From contig CM061914.1 in assembly GCA_031002005.1 (NCBI GenBank), positions 15,920,148 through 15,984,147 of the forward strand: a DNA stretch of 64,000 nt. The letters run 5' to 3'. The position numbers were made by a program, and so were the translations under genes. The notes under the pieces were generated by a model. It searched no databases and had not been told where the DNA came from. It saw only the letters and a list, made by a program, of their open reading frames with translations. How positions within the stretch are numbered: the stretch's first letter is position 1; every line of letters begins with the position of its first letter. Below are positions 30,076 to 41,770 of the stretch, piece by piece. Source of the DNA: Vandiemenella viatica. Lineage: Eukaryota > Arthropoda > Insecta > Orthoptera > Morabidae.

Positions 30076-32110
30076 TGAAGTGTATTTAAAATAAAGATGA
30101 TGTACATCTATTTCATTTTGTAGTTTTATATTTCTCGTTTGTCATTCTCGTAAATTTGATATAATATAAAATTACCTGTGCAATTATTCTGTTACCAATC
30201 ATTATTCCACCGGTAATAATATTATGACGTGAGACATAATACATAATGTATTAACAACAGTAATGAATAACATTGTTTATGATTACGACTAGCCTCTCGT
30301 CTAGTCCTCTTCTTAGGGTCACTGAGAGTATGGCTGAAGTTCTCCCCACTCCTGGCCTCCCTCCGCTTAAATCCAATGTCGACGAGCTGCGTGGTCAAAG
30401 ATTCTGAATTAGAAACCGCTCCTGGCATTCGTCCTGTATAGTCCGTGCTATTCGTGGAGCGTAATAGAGGTAGACTTGAAGAGTCAGTAAGGAACTTTGT
30501 GAAGCTGGCTAAATGGCTGGTTTAATCGGCCGAAGTCGGTTCCACAGTGACCGCATGCTTAGGAAAGACAAATGTCAATTCACTGTGGTACGCTTAGATT
30601 TGATTTTCGTTCTTTCGAGAAGTACATAAACCTACCGAAGCGAGCGATTAGTAGTAGCACATTATCGACACCTTAAACAACTATGTGTGAAATAAATAAA
30701 TATAATATGGTATTACTGAATGGGGAACCCTCACGGGACGTGACTGGATTCCAATGCCACGCGTGAGACCGCACATCGCGGGGTACATTGCGAGCCGTCG
30801 TAGGGTAGTTGATGTGGGCGCTGGATTGTCAGTGAATTGAACCAGCCACCACGCAGTAGTTGCTCGGTCGCGCTGCCCCACTTTGCAAGCTCTCTCCTGA
30901 GAACTCCTTTCGCTCTCGCCCGCTGCAGCTGGACGCTAGTTAAAACAAAAATTGTGGTGTATATTTCATCCTCCCAGCTCCATACACTTCCCCAATATTT
31001 TTTGTTTTTCCTTTTTTACCATTTACATGAGGTTTTCTCAAAAATGACTTGACAGCCCTTAGGATGTCATAATTTCACTTGAAATGGGAGTCAGATCGAG
31101 AGAGACATCGCATAGCAGCAGTGGCAAGCAGTCACGTGACTGGGAGCGTAGCTCTTTCACCAGCTGCGTCGCCACTTTGTTTGCAGCTGTTGCCGGTTAG
31201 TTAACTTTATGGTCGCACCCTTATTCTGGAAACCTTGAACATTACTCTATCAGAATCATAAAAAATGGAACCATTGTCTTCACTGCGGAAAGAACAACCT
31301 TGACTTTGTTTGCAATGGGAGAACTATCGCGCTTTCATTGCATTGACAGTGGCTTTGATTGTGCTATAAACTGATGTGTCCACGTCTCATCCTTAGTCGC
31401 AAATCGCTCAACAAAATCTACCGAATTTGTTTCGAAGACGAAGAGCGTGACATGCCTCCTACCTGGATTCCCGTCTGACTGGCGGAAGCCTTTCTCGTTT
31501 CTGAGAACTCTGTCAGGATTGGATCACTGTTCTTGGAACACCTGCTATCTTCTGTGTGCCATCGCCTCAGCTGGCCTCGCTGCACGGGCATCATCTTCAT
31601 GCAGGTTTTCCTTCGTTTAAATTCGGAAGGCCACATTTTATATCCGTTGTAGGCAGGGACATAGTCATGAATGTTACTTGGTAACACTTATTTCTTACAT
31701 AAAATATTTAACTGTATCACTGTTTTTTTATTCTCGATGTAAGATTAGGACTTGTTTTTAGGGCGTGTAACAGAATAAAGGCTCATTGCAGGATGTTTTA
31801 ATTTTGATCAATGTTGTTCAAAGAAATAAAGTGTTATATATGCACTTTAAGCAACGTTGCACGATTCCGTTTTCTCCATAAGACCACAGACTCCGTTGTA
31901 CCGCTCCCTATCTGCGTGAGGCATTGATTGTTGTTTTGTCTGAACTATGCTGTCAAAGTACGAAAGGTAAAGATAGTACCCTACACGGCCCTCATGGACA
32001 GTCCTGCTCGGTGTCTGGCGAGGCATCGCGAGATCTTTGGTTCGAATGCCGGCTGGCTGTAAAACCATCATAGCTAAAAATCATTATTTCCACTAAAACT
32101 TCTTGTACAA
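30076..32110. other. Mostly unassigned, with a SINE-like scrap near 31,985-32,065
   Basis: No gene is supported. GGTTCGAATGCC at 32,039-32,050 is a B-box-like motif, preceded by GGTGTCTGGCGAGGC, suggesting a plus-strand tRNA-related SINE remnant. GC-rich stretches near 30,720-30,950 and 31,100-31,200 have no visible coding. Confidence 0.4.
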
Positions 32111-32113
32111 TAA

Positions 32114-32842
32114 CTAGTTGACCCGGTCACGCGTTGCTGTGACTCAGCAATGTTATTCTAAACTCCCTAACGTTGTCAAATTAATATAAAAACGTTTTCA
32201 AAAGTAATTGGTAAGGACTATCGAAGAGTTAAAATTAAGGACAAACGAACGTAATTTTTTTTTTTAATTTACATTTTATTACAAAATACTTAATGAAAAA
32301 TATCCCCTGAGGGATCAATATGACGTAAAAAAGCGTACACCTAGAAACGTATGGAATAATAATAATAATTCAGTGTGGTCGTAATGACCTGGTGGCAGGG
32401 TTTCTATTGGCTGCGCATTCCGTCCCTGTCGTAGCCGCCTTAACCTTACCCGCTAATCCTGCCGCATACAGGGAACCAACATTTTAGCGTGGAATCCGAA
32501 TCACGGAAATGTTCTGGCGTACTTCACATTACACAGCCAGCTGTGCCGGAAGTGAAGGCAGGATTAAGTGTGAATTCGTCTCGGACAAACATCTGCACGT
32601 AGGATTTTTATAAAGTGCTGCTGTGAATTTTCGACTGCGAGAATTAACTCGAGGTCTTTCCCGTTCCTTGTTCTCTTCACTCCTCCCTTTCTAATTCGCA
32701 ATAATAAATATTTTGGTCAATAATCGAGATAAAAACTATGCTATCTTTTAAGTTGGACCAAATTACACACAATAATCCAAATTTCATCAAAATCGGTTAA
32801 GTAGTTTCGGAGTTCATCTCGGACATACATTGTGACGCGAGA
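32114..32842 (-). mobile_element. Non-autonomous Helitron (729 bp)
   Basis: On the minus strand it starts A/TCTCGCGTCACAATG and ends GTCAACTAG/T. A hairpin (GTCACAGCAACGCGTGAC) lies about 10 nt before CTAG. No TIRs or target duplication are expected in this class. The interior has no coding frame and includes a SINE-like block (GTGGAATCCGAATCACGG, near 32,500) also found near 58.66 and 58.99 kb. Confidence 0.65.
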
Positions 32843-32861
32843 TTTATATATATATATATAT

Positions 32862-34091
32862 TGAAGCGTGTGGCGGGTTTGGGTGCCTTATTGCTTTAAA
32901 AACAAAACATATTAATTTAATTCTTAATCTCAGGGTAAATCTAGTTTAAAGTTATTTCAATTGAGAACGGGTTCGTAATCAATTACAATGCATGATATCA
33001 TTGTTCATCAATAAAAGTTCCATAACCTGGACATTTATTCATGTTAAAATTTACATATGAATTGAACAGATCATTTCGGTCATCATCGAAATATTTAAAC
33101 ATATAAACAAATTAACAATCAAAAGGACAAAGGCACTTTATTGGTTTTGCTGTAACCACGAAGTTATTTTAATTTATGCTCCGGCTAAAACTCATTGGGT
33201 TTCGGCAGATTGAAACTGTTATATGCAAGTTTCCTTGCCAGGGTCGCTATTTGGGTGAGAGAGTGACTTCGAATATTAGTGCACTTTCCTGATGAAGGTG
33301 TTTACCGTGAGTCAGCACAGGGGAAGATACACCAGCACCTGTCTTCTCATGAACCACTTCCAATCAAACTTGTGTCCGTGAGGACCTAAACACTTATGAC
33401 TTTTTACGGGTCGCCTCTTGCCGGCTGCCCGCTCGCTTCAGTGACCTCTCGTCTCGAGATCCTGCCGAACGAGTCCCCGTTGCCATCATAGCCGCTCACT
33501 TCCACAGATCGGGAAGATCCACGGACGTCGATTCAGCCAATCCCGTCCCTTCTCTCTCCCTTCCATCTCCGGAAAACGTCCAGACATGAAAGCAATGTTT
33601 TGCATAAATAGTAACTTATTTTATATTGGAGAATCACCGTCCTTCCCACATACACACTCACACACACACGACCTCTCTTCATTCAGGCTCCCCTGATTGG
33701 CCGCGGGTTTAAGTTTCTGGGAATTACAAGTTATCGCCACTTCCTCGGTTTTTCATTGTTCGACAAACACGCCGTGTTTGTATTTCGCCACGGTCTGTCT
33801 TCATAAATTGTCGCGACTGCACAAATCACTACTATGAATGTTGGAGGCATATAAATTTCGCTCTTAAGACGACGTTCCTACACAGTCTTTCACTAGTTGA
33901 CAGTGAGTAGGGTCCCCTTTTGTCAGCGGCTAAACGCCTCGCCAATTTCCGGGAAGATGGGTCACGTAGGTGGCTGACCCCCCTTGGTCACTGTGTCGCT
34001 GGCAGTTAACGTCAGCACAGAATAATTGTTACCTGCTGCTTATAACCACGCTAAAAAGATAATGAAATCGTAATGGTCTCATACCATTACA
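32862..34091 (-). repeat. 3' LTR of the Gag-only element
   Basis: Near-identical to 38,427-39,656. The adjoining interior is not a clear polypurine tract (GGTGGACGATGAAGCATA before TGTAATGG). Confidence 0.93.
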
Positions 34092-35867
34092 TATGCTTCA
34101 TCGTCCACCAAAAATATATTTGTATATAAAATATATTTTTTTTTTATTGCCATTATTTATTACTGGTACTTTATAAATTCACTTCACATGTTCCCTTTTG
34201 AGTTATAAGTTTAGCCTTGTTAACTTTGATATGTCGTGCCTTTTTACATTAGTTACGTTAAACATTAAAATACAATCTCATTGATGATACCGAAATGCTT
34301 CTTAATCAAACAACCCCTTCTCAATTTAGTGGGCAACACTGATATACAATACAAATCAATAAAACTTATTAATGTGCTAAAAATAAATTTGACACCCGTT
34401 TCAGTCTACAGTCCCGTTTTTGGAAACTATATTCCGAGTTTTTTTTTTTTTAATTAAAAAAAAACAGTCGCGTTTTAGTGCAACTATCAGATTAGGTTTC
34501 ATGAAACTATTTGTGCAATGGTCAATCCTCTCCGGAGTCACAAAATCACAAACACGCTTGCACTCAACATTCATTCTGGGAACACCTTAACCTAATGTTT
34601 ATACACAATTAATACTACAGCTAAATTGCATTCTAATTCTCTACAAAGGATTAGATATTATTGAAAATTACTGAAAGAAAAGGATTCCTACACTACAATA
34701 TTTGTACGAGCTCTATAACCAACAGTATGACATAACAATTTTTTAATCAGCCTGTTACAAAAAAAAAAATGTTTTTCAAAAGCTGAACCAACTATCTTAG
34801 GAGATTACCAATCTCGCTGGCTTTTCATATCAGATTGCGTATATGGCGTTTCATTCAGTGATTAAACAACACCACATTGCTTATTGCGAGAAAAAAAAAC
34901 TTACATATGAGCGGGATACCTTTCCTTACCCTTTTCGATTTAGTCCCATTATATCACATAATCGTGTTTCTTGTGTACTAGGTTCATCCTTGTTTGTTTT
35001 TGTATGTATTCACGTATGTTTTGTGATGGTAGTTCAAGTGTATTGTATAGTGAAACCTAAATGTCCTGTCTTTTCATTTTGAAAATGCGACATCTTTGAA
35101 ATATTTATCCTTGGTGTCTGCGACATATTAAACGTAATTCTGTGGCAAAAATAAAATATATCTGCGGCAGTCTTCACATGACATATTCGCAGCTCTTACC
35201 AATGCAAGGTATGGCTTGATGCATCTTTACATCCAAACTTAGTTACGACTATCATAGCCCGTAATCTAACACCATTACCAATGCTATTTAGACTCTTACA
35301 GTACGCACTACCGTAAAGTCAACCACAAAATTAACATGCCCAAGAAGCTTCTCTGCAACTAGTGCACAACACAATTTCACAGACTAAAGATTCACATTTC
35401 ATTAATGCGACCTCGCTACTATAAACTTTCAATTTCGGTTTCCGTTTACAACCTTCGAACGCTGGTGTTAACACTTCTTACCTTGTACACAAGAAAATAA
35501 TTACTTACTTCCGACACTTACGTGATTTCGCGGAATAATTATATGCTTCTCGCATTTTTCATAACAATGCACTTATCGAACGCAATGACTGAATTTTACG
35601 CTTACCGCATTTTCAAACTCTACTTCTTAAGTTCTCTGTGTGTTGTTCCTAATGCACCAAATTTTTCTCAACGCCTTAGGTCAACAAAATATGATTTCAT
35701 GTATGTTTCATCAAACACATATGCCTACACTATAAACGCCTGATCCCAACAAAAATTAAACTCGTGTAGGTTCCTTCAAACACATACACTACCTTTATAT
35801 ACCTACAATACTAAATTTATGTTATTAATGCTGATTTTATTTACATACTCGGCATCCCCTAGTATTC
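34092..35867. other. Non-coding interior of the Gag-only element
   Basis: About 1.8 kb of AT-rich sequence between the gag stop and the 3' LTR. No open frame on the minus strand carries polymerase motifs, so pol has been lost, not merely frameshifted. Confidence 0.7.
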
Positions 35868-37895
35868 TTATGGTTGTGAGGACCCTGATATGGAATTTTT
35901 CGTACACTGTTCCTGACATGAAACAATGAGGTTTTCCTGTGGCATGTTTTCACTTGAGTGTGCAACCGTAATTGCATGAACATCAGTCTCTACGCCTTGA
36001 TATTGATTTTTACTACCCGGACGATTTTCGCCATTCCAATGACCCTTAATGTCTTTTCGGAATGTATGTGGGTTTTGATTACTGCTATTATAAGAACGAT
36101 GCTTGTCTTTATTATAACCTACCCTGTTATTGTTCGGACTCCCATTCTGTTGATAGTTTGTTTGGTCCCCCTTTCTTTCGTGCCCATGTGTGGCTCTTTC
36201 TCCGATGCTATCTAAGTTTCTTAGTGTTTCCAAAAATTGAGAAATATTTGTTATGATTGCCGGGTTTATGTGGGCTTGAACCAACGGAGAAAAGTGTGTA
36301 GCAACCGCAGAAATAAATTCCGATTCCGACATCGGCTGGTCAAGATATCTCGACAGTACTATTAAATTTTCCACGTACGTCTCCATGGAAGAATTTGCCA
36401 TTGGTTCATATTTACCCTGGTACAGCCTCATTCGAGTTTTATTTTGATGTTTATGTGACCAGAATGATTTCAAAAATAAATCTTTGAATTCACTGTAGGA
36501 CATCTCTAAATCACAGGAAACAGAAAACCAAGAATTATATTGATCTAGCATGCACTGTTTGATTATTAATAATTTCAAATTCTCAGGAACATTTTTTATT
36601 TTGAAATATGTTTCCAATTCTGACAACCATGCCTTTGGATTGGTATCAAATTTCGAACCAAACTTTGGAAGTTTTAGATCTATGTGCACCTGATTAGAAT
36701 AGACCTGTGTTACTGTGTCTGTCCCGTGTATTCCCTGTGAATTCTTTAATAATTTTACTTCTCCCTCTACTTGCTGATATTTTAAAGTAATTTCCTCTTG
36801 GAATCTTTTGTGATCTCCAATAAGATTACTGCTATCATCTTTCAGAGTGATTATAGAGCTAGCTACATTGTCTACTCTAGTATTCATTTGTGTGATTTTT
36901 CCTTCTATCTGACCTTGAATTTCATGCACGAAATCTGTTACTTGTCCGATAGAACCTCTTGTTTCAGTTTGGATGTGTTCAACCTTGGAATTAATTGAAT
37001 CAATTTTAGTGCTAATGGTTTCATTTTCCTTATGTAACCGGTCACATGTGTTGGACAGTTCTACAGTCTTTTCGGAAATCTGATCTAGCTGTGTGTTCAC
37101 ATTGGTTTTGAAACCATTTACTTCCGCCCTTAATTCGGAGTGTACGTCTGAGAATTTTTGTTCTAAATTTTTCTGCATATCATCCTGTCGTTTTTCTAAA
37201 GAGTCAATCCTGCTATTTGTACCATCTAACTTTTCAGCCAAAATGTTGAGCCCTTCTTGAGATTTTTGAAAGTTAGAAGCTAAATCCGCTTTCATTTCAA
37301 CCTGAGACTTTTCAAAGGTCGAAGTTAAATCCGCTTTCATTTCAACCTGAGACTTTTCAAAGGTCGAAGCTAAATCCGCTTTCATTTCAACCTGAGATTT
37401 TTCAATGTTTTTGCGTAAGTCTGTCATGGATTGTGCTATATTTTGTAAGAAGAACATTATATTTCCTTCATTCTGTAATGCTGAAGGCACCTGATTCCCT
37501 TGTGAACTTTGTGTTGATGTGGAGGAATTGGCTACGGGTGATGTTTCAATTACAGTGTCTTGTGCATCCGAACTTCCCTGCGCAGTCTCATCCATAGTTA
37601 CAGTTGAGTTAGAACTTTCTTCTGATCTATCAATAATGATTGAATTTACACTTAAGTTGTCCGAAAGATTAGTGTTATGCTCTACAGTTTCAGTGGCCAT
37701 TAATCTCGTCTCAGTACTTTCAATTTGCTCTCCCTTATTTTCAAAATTTTCACTGTTATTTTTCATTTCGGAATTTTGATTAACAATTCTGCCTATTTTA
37801 TTGATATGAAGTCCAGATCTCAGAATCATAGAACCACTAACACGTAATAAAATGTATGAATCCCGACAATTCAAGTAAATTTTGCTCCCGCACAA
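35868..37895 (-). CDS. gag: Gag with long coiled coil, no zinc knuckle
   Basis: 675 codons, intact. The true start may be the later Met of MILRSGLHINKIG (residue 23). Residues about 30-150 are acidic and Ser/Thr-rich. About 160-390 is a long coiled coil. It contains three tandem 15-residue units, KSQVEMKADLASTFE and variants, encoded by 45-bp repeats near 37,270-37,410. About 405-560 is a capsid-like retrotransposon Gag domain (LPKFGSKFDTNPKAWLSELE, FKDLFLKSFWSHKHQ, LYQGKYEPM). The C-terminal 100 residues are basic and Asn/Gly-rich, probably RNA-binding in place of zinc knuckles. The same domain order is seen in the decayed copy at 8.3-9.7 kb. It should form particles and package RNA, but no polymerase is encoded beside it. 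Confidence 0.85.
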   Translation of the reverse strand: MCGSKIYLNCRDSYILLRVSGSMILRSGLHINKIGRIVNQNSEMKNNSENFENKGEQIESTETRLMATETVEHNTNLSDNLSVNSIIIDRSEESSNSTVTMDETAQGSSDAQDTVIETSPVANSSTSTQSSQGNQVPSALQNEGNIMFFLQNIAQSMTDLRKNIEKSQVEMKADLASTFEKSQVEMKADLTSTFEKSQVEMKADLASNFQKSQEGLNILAEKLDGTNSRIDSLEKRQDDMQKNLEQKFSDVHSELRAEVNGFKTNVNTQLDQISEKTVELSNTCDRLHKENETISTKIDSINSKVEHIQTETRGSIGQVTDFVHEIQGQIEGKITQMNTRVDNVASSIITLKDDSSNLIGDHKRFQEEITLKYQQVEGEVKLLKNSQGIHGTDTVTQVYSNQVHIDLKLPKFGSKFDTNPKAWLSELETYFKIKNVPENLKLLIIKQCMLDQYNSWFSVSCDLEMSYSEFKDLFLKSFWSHKHQNKTRMRLYQGKYEPMANSSMETYVENLIVLSRYLDQPMSESEFISAVATHFSPLVQAHINPAIITNISQFLETLRNLDSIGERATHGHERKGDQTNYQQNGSPNNNRVGYNKDKHRSYNSSNQNPHTFRKDIKGHWNGENRPGSKNQYQGVETDVHAITVAHSSENMPQENLIVSCQEQCTKNSISGSSQP

Positions 37896-38402
37896 TACAA
37901 ATTAAATTCACACGCAACATGAAATTTCACCAGTCAATAAGACACAATTAGAAAAAATCTCATTTCCAAAACCTACACCTCTTTTTAACAAAAAAAATCA
38001 TCGAACACCATATAAGCAATCAGGATATTCAAGTCAACGCCGTGTAAACATATTTGAAATATGCCACATCAATGAATACAAGACAAGAACAACATCATAA
38101 AATGGAACATCCAATACCATAAAAACACAACATCAGACATGTAATGCACAGAAATAAATCACACAGTGTCAGCAATCACTTGTACAATCGTCAGCCATCC
38201 GCTACGAAATTTACTAAACATTGATTTTAGCAGCATTTATTATCGCTGTAAATAAATTTATATTAGTTACTGCAGCTGGCTCCTCCATTCGTCCTCCTGA
38301 AAGATTAGACAACAACACAAATTTATGCATGATAACTATCAGATAAATTGCACTATATTCTCACTCAAATTTAAATTTTATCCAACGGATTAAAATTGAA
38401 CT

Positions 38403-38425
38403 CGAGCCCCACACGTTAGGCGTCA
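38403..38425 (-). promoter_or_regulatory. Primer-binding site, tRNA-Lys-like
   Basis: TGACGCCTAACGTGTGGGGC, 1 nt inside the 5' LTR on the minus strand, matches the tRNA-Lys complement TGGCGCCCAACGTGGGGC with two substitutions and one inserted base. Confidence 0.7.
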
Positions 38426-38426
38426 A

Positions 38427-39656
38427 TGAAGCGTGTGGCGGGTTTGGGTGCCTTATTGCTTTAAAAACAAAACATATTAATTTAATTCTTAATCTCAGGG
38501 TAAATCTAGTTTAAAGTTATTTCAATTGAGAACGGGTTCGTAATCAATTACAATGCATGATATCATTGTTCATCAATTAAAGTTCCATAACCTGGACATT
38601 TATTCATGTTAAAATTTACATATGAATTGAACAGATCATTTCGGTCATCATCGAAATATTTAAACATATAAACAAATTAACAATCAAAAGGACAAAGGCA
38701 CTTTATTGGTTTTGCTGTAACCACGAAGTTATTTTAATTTATGCTCCGGCTAAAACTCATTGGGTTTCGGCAGATTGAAACTGTTATATGCAAGTTTCCT
38801 TGCCAGGGTCGCTATTTGGGTGAGAGAGTGACTTCGAATATTAGTGCACTTTCCTGATGAAGGTGTTTACCGTGAGTCAGCACAGGGGAAGATACACCAG
38901 CACCTGTCTTCTCATGAACCACTTCCAATCAAACTTGTGTCCGTGAGGACCTAAACACTTATGACTTTTTACGGGTCGCCTCTTGCCGGCGCCCGCTCGC
39001 TTCAGTGACCTCTCGTCTCGAGATCCTGCCGAACGAGTCCCCGTTGCCATCATAGCCGCTCACTTCCACAGATCGGGAAGATCCACGGACGTCGATTCAG
39101 CCAATCCCGTCCCTTCTCTCTCCCTTCCATCTCCGGAAAACGTCCAGACATGAAAGCAATGTTTTGCATAAAATAGTAACTTATTTTATATTGGAGAATC
39201 ACCGTCCTTCCCACATACACACTCACACACACACGACCTCTCTTCATTCAGGCTCCCCTGATTGGCCGCGGGTTTAAGTTTCTGGGAATTACAAGTTATC
39301 GCCACTTCCTCGGTTTTTCATTGTTCGACAAACACGCCGTGTTTGTATTTCGCCACGGTCTGTCTTCATAAATTGTCGCGACTGCACAAATCACTACTAT
39401 GAATGTTGGAGGCATATAAATTTCGCTCTTAAGACGACGTTCCTACACAGTCTTTCACTAGTTGACAGTGAGTAGGGTCCCCTTTTGTCAGCGGCTAAAC
39501 GCCTCGCCAATTTCCGGGAAGATGGGTCACGTAGGTGGCTGACCCCCCTTGGTCACTGTGTCGCTGGCAGTTAACGTCAGCACAGAATAATTGTTACCTG
39601 CTGCTTATAACCACGCTAAAAAGATAATGAAATCGTAATGGTCTCATACCATTACA
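38427..39656 (-). repeat. 5' LTR of the Gag-only element
   Basis: 1,230 bp and near-identical to 32,862-34,091. It should hold the promoter. Confidence 0.93.
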
Positions 39657-39689
39657 ATATATATATATATATACTATATATAATACATA

Positions 39690-40271
39690 CAGGGTGTTAC
39701 AAAAAGGTACGGCCAAACTTTCAGGAAACATTCCTCACACACAAACAAAGAAAATATGTTATGTGGACATCCGGAAACGCTTACTTTCCATGTTAGAGCT
39801 CATTTTAGTTTCGTTAGTATGTACCCCATGTTCTTCCACCTACGCTCAATGGAGCACGTTATCATGATTTCATACGAGATACTCTACCTGTGCTGCTAGA
39901 AGATGTGCCTTTACAAGAACGACATAACATGTGGTTCATGCACGATGGAGCTCCTGCACATTTCAGTACGCCATTCTCCAGGGCTGCATCAGCGCATCAG
40001 GGATTCCATGCGACGGAGGGTGGATGCATGTATCCTCGCTAACGGAGGACATTTTGAACATTTCCTGTAACAAAGTGTTTGAAGTCACGCTGGTACGTTC
40101 TGTTGCTGTGTGTTTCCATTCCATGTTTAATGTGATTTGAAGAGAAGTAATAAAATTAGCTCTAACATGGAAAGTAAGCGTTTCCGGACACATGTCCACA
40201 TAACATATTTTCTTTGTTTGTGTGTGAGGAATGTTTTCGAAAGTTTGGCCGTACCTTTTTGTAACACCCTG
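39690..40271 (+). mobile_element. Internally deleted mariner/Tc1-type element with ~112-bp TIRs
   Basis: The terminal inverted repeats (39,690-39,800 and 40,158-40,271) begin CAGGGTGTTACAAAAAGG at both ends. They differ by a 4-bp insertion in the right arm and a few substitutions. TA stands outside each end (39,688-39,689 and 40,272-40,273). At 582 bp it is less than half the length of an autonomous copy. Confidence 0.9.
39851..40042 (+). pseudogene. Transposase remnant in the mariner element
   Basis: The frame RYHDFIRDTLPVLLEDVPL, then HNMWFMHDGAPAHFSTPFS, ends at TAA. HDGAPAHF is the second catalytic Asp block of DDE/D transposases of this superfamily. The N-terminal DNA-binding domain and the C-terminal catalytic residue are deleted. 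Confidence 0.8.
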
Positions 40272-40479
40272 TATATACATACTAGCTGACCCGGCAAACG
40301 TTGTTTTGCCATATAAATAACTTTCAAGTAATTTATAGTGTATACAAAAAATAGCTTACTTATTGTAAGTATGTATGTATGTAAGAATGTGTATATTGTG
40401 TGTATGTAAGAATGTGGTATATGCCTGAAATAGGCATGGAGCGCTGTGAACGATGAGGGAATATAAAAATAACAAAACG

Positions 40480-41210
40480 TCTACATTTTTTGCCGCTAAA
40501 ATTGCTCTTTCTGCAAGCCACTCATGATTTATGTACTGTGTGTGTACATCGGGAAATATTTGTTCAATGAGAGTATCTTGCGAATCAGCGATTGTGAAGA
40601 AATCGGTCGGTAATTTTACGTATCCAGTTTCATCTATAGCAACTTTTCCATCGCCGATATCTAAGAGTTGTTTTGAAAATGTTCCAGCTGATGGATCTTG
40701 AAGCATTTGAACGCGCATATTTACTTTTAGCTGTAATTTTTCAACATTACGCCACAATGGAGATGATTTTAAGCAAGCGTTGTACTCATCAGCGTATGTT
40801 GAACGTGGAATGACTGGAAGTGTTTGTCTGAAATCACCTGAAAGGACCAATAGAGTTCCGCCAAATAGTTTATTGTTGTTTTTAATATCTTTCAATGTCC
40901 TGTTCAACGCCTCAAGCGAATGTTTGTGTGCCATAGTACATTCATCCCAGATGATAATTTTACACCGTTTCAGCACGGTGGCCATGGACGATTGTTTCTT
41001 AATGTTGCATACTGCGTCAGGGTTATTCTGAATATTTAGTGCAGCTTAAATACTGAATGAGCTGTTCTGCCTCCATCCAATAAAGTTGCTGCAATGCCCG
41101 ATGATGCAACGGCTAATGCGATGCCATTATTTGATCGTATTTCAGCAAGAATTATCGAAATAACGAATGTTTTGCCAGTTCCACCCGGTACATCCAAAAA
41201 GAATTACTAA
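40480..41210 (-). pseudogene. PIF1-type Helitron helicase, broken
   Basis: Walker A GGTGKTFVISIILAEIRS lies near 41,186-41,130, then SSGIAATLLDGGRTAHSVFK. A stop or frameshift near 41,040 follows. From 40,985 the frame continues with Walker B CKIIIWDECTMAH, then GGTLLVLSGDFRQTLPVIP, LQLKVNMRVQM, QLLDIGDGKV and NHEWLAERAILAAKN. The frame then runs into non-coding sequence near 40,480, so the C-terminal third of the helicase is missing. DNA unwinding during rolling-circle transposition is the family role; this copy cannot provide it. Confidence 0.88.
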
Positions 41211-41674
41211 AATGGCTATTAAAAAATAAGGGTTGATCGTAGAAGGGTGAAAATTTAGGATTGTATGTATTTTTGTATGTTGTATCATAAAAAAATAAAA
41301 AATAAAAATTTTGTCTAAAATTAAAAAAAAAATTTAGGGGTGGACTACCCTTAACATTTAGGGGGATGAAAAATAGATGTTTGCCGATTCTCAGACGGCC
41401 AATGCGATGCCATTATTTGATCGTATTTCAGCAAGAATTATCGAAATAACGAATGTTTTGCCAGTTCCACCCGGTGCATCCAAAAAGAATTACTAAAATG
41501 GCTATTAAAAAATAAGGGTTGATCGTATAAGGGTGAAAATTTAGGATTGTATGTATTTTTGTATGTTGTATCATAAAAAAATAAAAATTTTGTCTAAAAA
41601 ATAAAAAAAAATTAGGGGTGGACTACCCTTAACATTTAGGGGGATGAAAAATAGATGTTTGCCGATTCTCAGAC
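41111..41674 (-). repeat. Direct tandem duplication inside the Helitron
   Basis: Units 41,111-41,396 and 41,397-41,674 are nearly identical, and each holds the Walker A segment plus adjacent AT-rich DNA. Small indels in A-runs account for the 8-bp length difference. The duplication followed the deletion that brought the 5' end next to the helicase. Confidence 0.9.
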
Positions 41675-41770
41675 CTACTTAATATGCTCACAAAATTTCA
41701 TGAGAATCGGTCAAGCCGTTTCGAGGAGTATGGGAACGAAAATTGTGACATTAGAATTTTATATATAAGA

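Larger units (their letters stand above)
32862..39656 (-). mobile_element. Complete LTR retroelement encoding only Gag
   Basis: The element is 6,795 bp with two 1,230-bp LTRs (32,862-34,091 and 38,427-39,656) running TGTAATGG...GCTTCA on the minus strand. The LTRs differ by one substitution (33,013/38,578) and two 1-bp indels that I can find. ATAT flanks both ends inside a TA-rich target. The primer site next to the 5' LTR resembles the complement of tRNA-Lys. The interior of about 4.3 kb holds one intact Gag frame and nothing like protease, RT, RNase H or integrase. It is therefore young but non-autonomous. Confidence 0.92.
40282..41770 (-). mobile_element. Helitron with helicase remnant (1,489 bp)
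   Basis: On the minus strand it starts A/TCTTATATATAAAATTC and ends GGGTCAGCTAG/T, with a hairpin GGCAAAACAACGTTTGCC just before the terminus. The 5' end lies only about 560 bp from the helicase P-loop, so the Rep/HUH nuclease region is gone. The helicase reads towards the 3' end, as in autonomous Helitrons. The right-hand end sits 8 nt from the mariner element's TA. Confidence 0.75.

Noticed and set aside
31418..31687. 89-codon minus frame
   Set aside because: No motif, low-complexity C terminus and no related copy in the window.
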